Assembly: GCF_000003815.2 (NCBI RefSeq)
Contig: NC_049984.1
Location: 989,888-1,053,887, forward strand
DNA length: 64,000 nt
Direction: 5' to 3'
Source of the DNA: Branchiostoma floridae
Lineage: Eukaryota; Chordata; Leptocardii; Amphioxiformes; Branchiostomatidae
Position numbers and translations under genes: made by a program. The number at the start of each line of letters is the position of its first letter. Within the stretch, counting starts at the first letter, position 1. The notes under the pieces were generated by a model that was given only the letters and a program-made list of their open reading frames with translations, made no database searches and had not been told where the DNA came from. Below are positions 11,801-23,800 of the stretch, piece after piece.

Positions 11801-14800
11801 ACCTTCTGTGCGGACTCCAGCATGGCCTTCTCCCTCTCCTCGTCAGTGGAACACCTGCGCAGCCTCTCCTTCAGCTCCGCCTGTACCAGCTGGATGGCCT
11901 TCTCCTTCTCCTTCTCTTATAATAGATTAGTTAACATTAAACCTAAGACTCCCCGTACCTTCTGTGCGGACTCGAGCATGGCCTGCTCCATCTCCTCGTC
12001 AGTGGAACACCTGCGCAGCCTCTCCTTCAGCTCCGCCTGTACCAGCTGGATGGCCTTCTCCTTCTCTTATAATAGATTAGTTAACATTAAACCTAAGACT
12101 CCCCGTACCTTCTGTGCGGACTCGAGCATGGCCTGCTCCCTCTCCTTGTCAGTGGAACACCTGCGCAGCCTCTCCTTCAGCTCGGCCTGCACCTGCTGGA
12201 TGGCCTTCTCCCTCTCTTATAATAGATTAGTTAACATTAAACCTAAGACTGTACCTTCTGTGCGGACTCCAGCATGGCCTGCTCCCTCTCCTCGTCAGTG
12301 GAACACCTGCGCAGCCTCTCCTTCAGCTCTGCCTGTACCTGCTGGATGGCCTTCTCCTTCTCCCTCTCTTATAATAGATTAGTTAACATTAAACCTAAGA
12401 CTGTACCTTCTGTGCGGACTCGAGCATGGCCTGCTCCCTCTCCTCGTCAGTGGAACACCTGCGCAGCCTCTCCTTCAGCTCTGCCTGTACCTGCTGGATG
12501 GCCTTCTCCTTCTCCCTCTCTTATAATAGATTAGTTAACATTAAACCTAAGACTGTACCTTCTGTGCGGACTCGAGCATGGCCTGCTCCCTCTCCTCGTC
12601 AGTGGAACACCTGCGCAGCCTCTCCTTCAGCTCTGCCTGCACCTGCTGGATGGCCTTCTCCTTCTCCTTCTCTTATAATAGATTAGTTAACATTAAACCT
12701 AAGACTGTACCTTCTGTGCAGACTCGAGCATGGCCTTCTCCCTCTCCTCGTCAGTGGAACACCTGCGCAGCCTCTCCTTCAGCTCTGCCTGTACCTGCTG
12801 GATGGCCTTCTCCTTCTCCCTCTCCACGTCTTGGATCACCTGGTTGATGGCGGCGATCTCCTCCGCACGCAGCTCATCCTCAAGCTGGACCGCCTCGCGG
12901 GTGAACCGCTCAAGTAGGGTTCTGTTGGGAAAATGCATTTGATCAATCACACAAATTATTAGAAAGCGCAAAATATGAAAAAATGCCTTTCTTCTTTGCA
13001 TTCAGAAAAGTTCTGACAGCCACACAGGTTTTCTCCTTTCTGATTCGTTGCAGTCTTGTGGAAACCCCGTTACGAGGATAGCGGGCAGTTGGAAATCAAT
13101 ATTGTCCTACACACAAGGCCTAAATATTTATTTTTGTTTGAATAAGGTGATTGGTATACAATACAAATCTTTGAGTGCGTAGTTTGTAACAGACTTCCTT
13201 TTCCAGAGAAATTATGTTACTCTACAGTTGTTTATTAAGGTTAGACATATGTTTAAAGACATTTCGATCTTTACAACTGGCTAAGATTCCGGCATGTAAG
13301 AACACTCTGAACACAAATGCAGCTCTGAGTGCAATGCTTTGTGCAGAGAATTTGTGTCTCATTATGTATGATCATACATGGTCCAAACAAGCAATATGCA
13401 GAATGAACGCTTTAGAATACTTTGGTGTTACAGATGGTTGCAATAAAACTAAAAGAAAATAAGCATATTTCAAAATAACGTTCTAAAAACATTGTTTGTC
13501 CAACGTCCAGGAAACTTTCCCTGAGAGCCAGTTTGGCTTACTTGCTGGCAGAGGCCTTGGTTTTGCTAAAAGCAAACTACTTGTATATGTATGTCTTTTT
13601 TTTTTTTACTCAATGGTCACCACGTAACAAGGCCTGAAGGCCACTCAAGGTTACAGGTTACATGATTGGAACTGTAACAGCATTTCTTCGCCCTAGGTCA
13701 GAAACATAATTTGCAAATACATTGATTACGTCAATTTTTTCCCTTCCACATCAGATTTGAGAGTATCATCTGAGGACATCAATGACATCATGTTTGTGAG
13801 GTCTAAAATCACACCTGGACTTCTCCTTGAGCTCCTCCTCAGACAGCTCCGGCTGCTGTTTCTGCTGTGTGACCTTGGTGGCCATGCCTGCTGTTCCTGC
13901 TGTCCCGGGGACAGCGTGGGCCAGCAGCTGTGTCTGCACCACCCCTGCTGTCGGCTGGCTTGGCACCGCGGAGGTCAGACCCTCCACGGTCTCCACCTCA
14001 CCGATGGAGATGGACGGGCCAGCAAACTGGGGCAACAGCAGCAACTCAGTTGTTACTATCACCCATTGTTGGGTATTCACAAATCATCACTTACTACATA
14101 TCGGTATGAACATCTTTGTCAGTTAAAGATGGAGTAAGTTTCAACACCTGCTAACCTTGTATAGAATGAATGGATGAATAAACTTTATTACACCACATTT
14201 GTACATGGCAAAAAATGATAAATCAATTCATACAATCATATTCTTCTCATCTCAAGTCTATAACTAACGGTACAAGAATATGGATGTAAATGGCATATTG
14301 ACATACTGTGATATGCAAATTTAATGTTTCAGTCAGTTACAATACATTCTCTCTTTTTTAGAGCATTACATAATTATGTATTGTTACATAATTATGTATT
14401 GATGAATGACAGTTGTCATAGAAAGAAGGCTGTATAGGATTTCTCAAGTTGCAGTCAAAGTATAAACTTAAATGTGAATCATTGTTAAGCTTTTAGAGAC
14501 TTTACCTTCATCAAGTAAAAAGCCTTATAAAATGTTAGGCCTCTGGCTTATCCTGCTCCTTTCTTTCTTCCTCTTTTGGTATTCTATCAGAAACGTTCAT
14601 GACATCTACATGTACATCTATAACAAAAAGGTACCTGTAGTGGTGCGAGTCCCCTGTGTACTGTTTTAGCTGTCTGTGTGGCAGCCGCTCCCGTCACTGT
14701 GGAGAAGAGCTGCGCCCCCTCCACGGACAGTTGGAACTGTCCGCCGCCCTCCAGCATGGCTATGAGCTGCTTCAGGAGCGGGATCAGCTCACGACTGGAG

Positions 14801-17800
14801 GCGGGGGAGGTCAGGTCGTCCCCGTAGACGCCGGAGATGGTGGCATCGTAGTCTCCAGCAATGACCACTGCTCCTGTCAGAACATTCTGGGCGCAATGGG
14901 AAAACTTTGTTAATTTCTTTCAACAACAAAAATTGTCAGTATTGGCTATAGTGCTGGACCTCTGGGAAGAGTAGCCAAGCCAATTCATTCATCAATCAAA
15001 CATGATTATGTCCTAGTGCTCCATTCCCTTCCAGGAAAAAGAAAAGAAGACAAGCAGACTGCATGATGACATAACCACACATTACTGTCATTTTGATATA
15101 GTAGATTTTAGGACGAATGCACTTTTCAAACAATTCCAAAAGACTTTGTAAAGTCGACTAAACAAACCACCCACCTTAGCCTCCAGCCCCAGCAGCTCTG
15201 CCTTCTCCCTGACATACTCCAGAGCGGAGTGTTCCTCATAACCCTAACCTAACCTACCCTAACCTAACCCAACCTAACCTAACCTAACCTAACCCAACCC
15301 TGACCCACCTTAGCTTCCAGTCCCAGTAGCTCTGCCTTCTCCCTGACATACTCCAGAGCGGAGTGTTCCTCGTCCAGGTTCTCGGAGCGGCTCAGGATCT
15401 GATCCTGCAGCTCCGCCTGCAGCCGGGACTTGGCCTGCCGGTATCGCTGCAGCACCGTGGCTTCTGCATCAGGGTTCATGGCTCCCTGGGGGGTGGGGGG
15501 GAGATAATAACACTGTCAGTAACATGTCCCCTAACCCTAACCCTGCCGGTACCGCTGCAGCACTGTGGCTTCTGCATCCGGGTTCATGGCTCCCTGGGGG
15601 GTGGGGGAGATATGATCACACTGTCAGTAACATGTCACCTAACCCTAACCCTGCATCAGGGTTCATGGCTCCCTGGGGGGTGGGGGAGATAATAACACTG
15701 TCAGTAACATGTCACCTAACTCTACCCCTGCATCCGGGTTCATGGCTCCCTGGGGGTAAGGAGAGATAATAAGACTGTCACTGTCAGTAACATGAAACCT
15801 AACCCTAACCCTAACCGGTACCACTGCAGCACCGTGACCTCTGCATTAGGGTTCATGGCTCCCTGGGGGGTGGGGGAGATAATAACACTGTCAGTAACAT
15901 GTCACCTAACCCTAACCCTGCATCAGGGTTCATGGCTCCCTGGGGGTAAGGAGAGATAATAAGACTGTCACTGTCAGTAACATGAAACCTAACCCTAACC
16001 CTAACCGGTACCACTGCAGCACCGTGACCTCTGCATTAGGGTTCATGGCTCCCTGCGGGATAGAGCACAGAGTATCAAAATAAACTGAAGCTTAATGATG
16101 CAGAACATTTGGACAGAAGATATCAATGGGGTAATCCTTTCAATAATGAGAATTGGCTGAATTGTTGAAAGCTTAAAAGGACAAGTAAACAAAACAGCTA
16201 TACGGAGATGTTAGTAACTTAATAAATAAATAGCATAGCTAGAATTAAAAATGGGTTGTGATTGTCAGTCTTTTTTTCTTTTCATGGGTGTAATCTGTTG
16301 AGAAACTTCCAGTTCCTACATCCTGTCCATGTTCTTTCAACAGCATCTTTTGGATATAAGGATTTAGTGTTAATAGTAGCTTTTTAAAGTGGCACAAGCT
16401 TATTCTCAGTGCAGTTCATACGTACCTCCAGCTCCTGCATCCTGTCCTTGTACTTGTTAATGAGAGTTATGACTGGCCTTTATGTATTTATTTCCTGTAC
16501 AGTTTGTCCAAGCAAACAAACAAACAAACAAACAAACAAACAAACCTCCAGCTCCTGCATCCTGTCCTTGTACTTGTTCTCCTCCATCTGCAGCTTCTGG
16601 AAGAACTTCCGGATCGTCTCCGCGAACTTACGGTGCGCCTCCTGGTGTCGATCCTCCCGCTCTCGCTCAGCCTGGTTAACTGGAGGGGCAGAGATAGAGA
16701 AGGAATGTCAGATTCAAAACATATATAACTAAGAAACTTAGGTTTGTCAGTGTGAGATGATCTGACATCTATAGGGGCCTTTTGCCAATCAGCACAGCCT
16801 GTGGCATGGGACAGACCCAGGTGGAAGAAAAAAGTCATTGCCTTATGTCTCTTCAGGGACGAGGAAGATATTATATACTATTAAGTCCTATTTTGGGGGA
16901 GGGGGCGGGCAAAGTTATAGAGGGAATGTCAGATTCAAACCAGCATCATGTTCGCCTCAGCCACTATGGTTGTCAGTGTCAGACGGATAGTGAGTGTAAG
17001 TGAGTGAGATGATCTGGTGGTCATGGGGCATTTCTGGCAATCAGCACAAACTAAGGCGCAGCACAGAACCAGATGGAACAAAAAAGTCTTGGCCTTATGT
17101 CTCTCCAGGGACGAAAAAGATAAGTAAGTACTATGATTTGGAAGGAAGATTTTGCTTGCTGTAGACATGATATATTAGACATTTCCAAATGAAACCGTAT
17201 GTTCTTTTTTTTGAAGTAGAAAATCAAATGTAAAGTGAGTGTGTGAGAGAGTGAGCTAGAGCTTTTTCTTATTGTGCAAGCAGTGAGATACACCCTAGGT
17301 GAGGATGGAGTATATTTCTTGTGTAAGCTGATTTGTGAGATGTAACCTGAATGAGTACTTGAATGAGTAAGTAGACTGGTAAGATGTACTGAGTGAAGTA
17401 TCCTTGTGAGCCATACCCTGAGTGAGGATGGAGAGATGTGGGTGAGTAAGAGTGTGTTTCTTGTGGAAGCAGCCTTACCCTGAGTGAGGATGGAGACCAC
17501 ATCCGGAGGCAGGACCGCCGTAAACTCCTCCTCAGCATCCGTCCTCCTCTGGACCTCCCGCTTCGCAGCATCCGACAGTTTGTGCACATTCTCAGCCATG
17601 GTGTCCAGGGAGTCCTCAATCTGATGACAGGGAGTCAACAATAAGACTTGGTAGGTTTAGGAAGAGGCATTGACAAATTGCCTTCCTTTCGATTAAAAAT
17701 CTTGTCATAGAAATTGTTCTTTACATGGAAATATAAATCCTCAAACCACAGCCTTTACCATGATATTACAAAATAAGTAAACGCTGTGTTTTACTTATAA

Positions 17801-20800
17801 GATTTCCTGTTGAAGTACATAGGCAATGGTAAAAGGATCAAGGCATCAAGGAGCAAAGACCTGAACGGTATGTGAATTAAATTTTTCAATTTTGTACATC
17901 AGTATGATAACGGTACATTTCTTATTCAGTACAGACCTCGGGGGTAGGAGACCAGAATTAGATCCTTATCACTAACATTCGTTTTCACCATGCCACACAC
18001 ACCGACAATGACTGACAGTTAAAGAAGGGGAAGGTAGGGGACCAGAATTCCATCCTAATCATTAACATAACCTTCTTCTTCACTATGCCACACACACACA
18101 ATGACTGACAGTTCAGGAAGAGGAAGGTAGGGGACCAGAATTCCATCCTTATCAAACATAACCTTCATCTTCACCACGCCACACACATACAATGACTGAC
18201 AGTTTAAGAGATGGAACAAGTGTTGAAGTCTTGCCTTCTGTGCCGTGATGTTCTCCATGTCGTACATCAGCTGGAACACCAGCAGAGCCTCCTGATTGGT
18301 CGCCTCCTCCTCGCGTTGCCGCTGGCGACGCCAGTAGCTCCGCCTAGCAACAAGCTCATCCTCCACCATGGCAACCTGGGAAAGGGAAGATTGTTATCAT
18401 CACCATGGCAACCTTGCAACACGACGATTTTCATTATCACGATGGCGATGGAGCTCTGCCTAGCAACTACATTGCAACTAATCTAAAAAGGAACAATTTG
18501 GTCATTGTGTCATTTACATTCTAATCATTGTTGTCATTTGTATTGAATGTTACATTTTGTTTGAACTACGTAAAAAATTAAGTAAGAAGACCATTCAACA
18601 AAGTGTATGCTTCCTATTTTCTTGTGTTCACCTGTGCTCTTTGTCTATTCCTAGGAGAATCAACGCCATTGAGAGAAGCATACAACTCTAGACGATATAT
18701 CTGTTTTGTCTCCTGGCTTTACCAAGTTGTAACTTTTAAGTATCGAAATACAACAAAACCCAGCTGTACCCCAGTCAATGATAACATTTGACTCACAGCT
18801 CCGAGAGGCGGTTTTCTCTTCTTGTGTCCGCCTGAGGAGAGCGTGACCGGTATGACGGTCCCGGTGTCCGGACTGACGCGCACCCCGCTGATCGGACTCA
18901 GCTCGCCCGTCACCAGGTCGACCGCCGGAGTCCCGATCATGATCGGCACCAGGCCTGCAGGAGGGAAACTGTCGTCAGAAGGAGCCAAAAATGGAACGGA
19001 AACAAGAATGGCCATCAGAGAGAAACTGTCGTCAGAAGGAGCCAGAACAACCATGACTTCCATTCTTATTGACCCAACTTGGTAACATATCTACTAGGAG
19101 AGCTGTATTCAAATGGGACAAAAAGTCCTTAAAAAATTCTAGTCTTAACAAGACCATAGCACATCTAGTTCAAAAGATCCAAAAAATGAGTTTCTGCTGC
19201 AGTACCAAGGTCACATACTAGGGGGCCCAAAATTGACCTTGACCTTTGTCTTCTCAACACCTACTTACAAACCAAATATCACTGTAATCCATCCAGAGGT
19301 TCTTGAGTTATGCTCACTACAAAATCCGGACACACAGACAGACACACAGACACACACACTCAAAACTATATCTCCATTTTTCATGGAGATAACAATGTAT
19401 TCCAATGGTGCCATCCTCAAACACTTCACTGCAGTGTCACAACTGTTTCAGCACCAAGGGGAGGACAGCCTTCTGCCAGTCGGACTGTGCTGAATACCTT
19501 ATGGCTGTATTTCTTAACTACACTAAATTTACTTACAAACCTTCACACTTTGGGTCCTCAATGGGAACCTGTAGACCCCATCCTGTTGATTGTGGAGAAT
19601 TACTAAATATAACTAACTAATTAGCTAACAAGATACCCAACTAACTTTCCCCTTGGTACTTCCCAGCAAAATGATGAACCCAGTTTTCTTGTCCCTGTCA
19701 ATCCCCAGGATGGGAACCATCTGTTAGGATGATTAATTAGCCAACCAACTAATTAGCTAATTAAAAAACTAACCTTCCCCCTCTGGGTCCCCCTCCATGG
19801 TACATTTGTACCTCCCAGCAGAATAACATTCCCAGACTTCTTGTCCCTGTTGCCAGGATGGGGACCCTCGTTAGGATTATAAACTAATTAGCTAAGTCAC
19901 TAATTATCTAATTAATTAGATAACTAACCTTCCCCCTCTGGGTCCTCCAAGGTCCCTCCCAGTGGAATAACGTTCCCAGATTTCTTGTCTCTGTCTAACC
20001 CCAGGATGGGGACACTCGTTAGGGTTATAAACTAATTAGCTAAGTCACTAATTATCTAATTAATTAGCTAACTAACCTTCCCCCTCTGGGTCCTCCATAG
20101 TTCCTCTCAGTGGCATGACGTTCCCAGTTTTCTTGTCCCTGTCTATCCCCAGGATGGGGACACTCGTTAGGGTTATAAACTAATTAGCTAAGTCACTAAT
20201 TAATGAGCTAACTAACCTTCCCCCTCAGGATCCTCCATGGTTCCTCCCAGAGGCATGACGTTCCCAGACTTCTTGTCCTTGTCTATCCCCAGGATGGGGG
20301 CACTCGTTAGGATCATAAACTAATTAGCTAAGTAACTAATTAGCTAGCTAACTGACCTTCCCCCTCAGGGTCTTCCATAGTTCCTCCCAGTGGCATGACA
20401 TTCCCAGACTTCTTGTCCCTGTCTATCCCCAGGATGGGGACCCTCGTTAGGGTTATAACTTAATTAGCTAAGTAACTAATTATCTAATTAACAAGCTAAT
20501 TAACCTTCTCCCTCAGGGTCCTCCATGGTTCCTCCCAGTGGCATGACGTTCCCAGACTTCTTGTCCCTGTCTATCCCCAGGATGGGGACCTGCAGCCCTG
20601 ACCCCGCGGGGTCGGTCATCGTCGTGCCAACGAGGATAGGCAGCAGCTGGCCTGTCGCTGCAAACTCCATCATGCCTGGGTAAGTAAATCAACATGTAAA
20701 CAAATAAACAAACTCCATCATACCTGGGTAAATAGATAAACATGTAAACAGATAAATTAAGTCCATTATTATTTTAGGATAAATAGATATACATGTAAAC

Positions 20801-23800
20801 AAATAAATTAAGTCTATTATACTTGGGTAAATAGATAAACATATAAACAAATAAACAAACTGCATCATACCCATAAGTGTGTAAATAGATAGAGAAATGG
20901 ATAACCTCACAAAAACACCAATTGCTCAGTTAATTAAAAAAGAAAGAGATCTGGGCTACCTAACTGATATCAACAACACAAGTAGATTTTTTTACCAATA
21001 AACTATTCATCATCATCATCATCATCATCATGATAACCGTCGTTTTGAAAATTTTCAAATTCAAAATGATGATATTGAGAGGTGATTACGACATGTCTAA
21101 TTAACTGCTATTGATTGATTAAAATTGATTTATGGCTAGATGTCTGTACAGACCAGCGGAGCCTCCTGTTGCTGTCAGTATGGCTGCTCTGTCCTCCCTT
21201 CTAATTAGTTTGATTAGTATTAATCAATCAATTCTAATTTAATGATTCTATACAGACCAGCGGAGCCTCCTGTTGCTGCCAGTATGGCTGCCCTCTCCTC
21301 CCTCCTGGTGAGGTCATGACCTGTGCGGAGCAGCTGGGCCTTGCAGCGTTGCCGCGCCCTAACCAGCTCTCCCAGCGCCGTTTCCAGCACGCTCTGCTCG
21401 TGGTGGCAGTTCAGCGACGGGCCGGCCTGCACCGCTTCGGGGCCTGGAAAACAGCACACTTGTTTGTACACTGTTGTACATCATCATCATTATCATCATC
21501 ATACACTGTTGTACACAGAACAACAACAGTCTTGTACAGACTTCACCGCTTCTGGGATTGGAAAATATCACAACTAGTTGTTTCAACACAGTTGTACACA
21601 AAACAACAACAGATTGCATGGTTTCAGGGCCTGGAAAACATCCATGAAAAAGGTCAGTTTAATTGGAACTAGGCTTCATAAAACTTAAAAGTTAAAGTGA
21701 CCTTGAACCAGTTTAATTCATTCAGCAAGGCTTATCTTCCACTGGCCATGACAGAGAAGACAGAGTAACAGCAACAATATTGAGACACTTAGCAGCAATT
21801 AACTTAAACTTCCTCCACACCTGAGACAGGTAGGTACACACCTGAGACAGGTAACAGGTACACACCTGAGACAGCATCCTTGTACTCCTGCAGTGCAGCC
21901 AGAACTCTGGCCTCACAAGCCAGCACACAGGCGTCCAGCAGGGCCTGGTACCCTCCTCCACTGGGTAAGACATCTGAACCATCCAGTACACCTCCATGTA
22001 CGTGTGCAGGTCTGAAGTAAACAAACAAACAATCAGTTCCCAAGTCTTAGACAGGCACACAGGCGTCCAGCAGTGCCTGGTACCCTCCTCCACTGGGCAG
22101 GACATCTGAACCCTCCAGTACACCTCCATGCACATGGGCAGGTCTGAAATAAACAAATAAACAAACAATCAGTTCCTGTTTTAGACAAGCACACAGGCGT
22201 CCAGCAGTGCCTGGTACCCTCCTCCACTGGGTAAGACATCTGACCCCTCCAGTACACCTCCATGTACATGGGCAGGTCTGGAATAAACAAACAAACAAAC
22301 AATCAGTTTCTAAGTCTTAGACAAGCACACAGGCATCCAGTGGGGATTGGTACCTTCCTCTGCTTGGAAGAATATCAGAAGCACCATGTACAAACAACAT
22401 GTACAAGGGCAGGTCTGAAGAATGTCATGTCTGGTTCTTGAAAATCTTGCAGTTGAAACAAAAATGATTATCATCTTGCTGTCCCAGGAAAGAGACAACA
22501 CTAATGTGTGTTTCATTTTCTTCTTTTTAAAGACTGAGACATAAAGTCAGAAGGAAATGCTCTGTGCTTACTTTCCGCTGAGCGGTTCTGCAAAGGTGTC
22601 TCCGGGAATGATGGGTGAGCGAGGGCCACGCCCGCCAAATGTAGCAGTCGTACCGCCCAAGGGGACAACATCACCTGGGGCAGGAAAGAGATGGATATAG
22701 ATTGCTCCACGTAACTTAGATGTACTGTTTTACTGTGTGTACTGTGTACACATTGCTTATCACAGACATAGGTGAATGGCACTTTTAAACAAGTGCTAAC
22801 ATATTATGTACGTAAAGTTGTGTCACCTATAGCATGGCCACAGATCATTTTTGAGCACCTTTTGGTGAGCAAAAAAGAATTTTGGGTTCACGACACAGAA
22901 CAAAGTAGAATGTCAGCAAAACCTACATCTAGGTTCAGCCACATTAAAAAAAATTTGTTACACATTAATGCATTATCATTTCCGTAGAAGTTCAAGCCCT
23001 ACATTGTATATGTGATTGGTTATTTGAATTCTGACAAAACATGCACTTTTCACCACGATGCAGAAAGTGCATAATTTTTATGCAATCAGTATTTTGAACC
23101 CTGTATATCATACTGGGCAGGACTTTGTAGAGAGCGTGCTGTCTGAACTGAACTGTATGTGATTGGCTATCTGAATTATGAAGAAACGAGCAGTTAGGAA
23201 AGAGTTCCTCACCAGTTTCAGCATCCAGCCCCACCCCCAGGATTGGCACAGGCAGGTCGGAGTTGGGGTCGATCATGACGGACCCCACCTCTATCGCAAT
23301 GGGCAGGCCCGTCACTGGGTCTGTGTGGGAGCCTGCCAGGGGATATACCACTCCAGTCTGGGGGTGGATGGTCACAGCTGCGATGGGAACATGCAGCCCA
23401 CTGGGACAGAAAACAAACAGTTTTATTGTTGTAGAAAGATAGAAACATAGTTTCTTTCCTGCAAGAGTTTAGTTCACATATTGTAACATTCAACTTGACA
23501 ATATTTCTGAATTCAAACTATACCATTGGACAAGTTTTTCTGAAAAATAATAGACACTTCAGATGCTATCCTGCATCCTTCAGTGATCTAAAATAACAGT
23601 AGTGCTAATTTTCAGTTACTTTAGATCATTGAAGAAGGACGTTCGCCAGCATATGAAATGTCTGTTATTTCTCACATTGTGAAAATAAGGCAGACTCTAC
23701 ATGAAAATCAGAGTTGGATTTTCTGATCACTTAAAACTTTTTCAAACCAAAGTGTTCAAATAAATAATGAAAGGCTCTGCCTGTGTGGCAGAGGTCATAA

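Noticed and set aside
10896-12847. Long plus-strand open frames through the exon array (up to about 230 codons)
   Set aside because: They are antisense shadows of the repeated coding exon. They restart at each unit length change and have Ser/Pro/Leu low complexity with no family likeness.
15240-15300. True telomere or chromosome end
   Set aside because: Units are irregular (CCTAA, CCCTAA, CCCAA mixes), short, and embedded in an intron between exon fragments.
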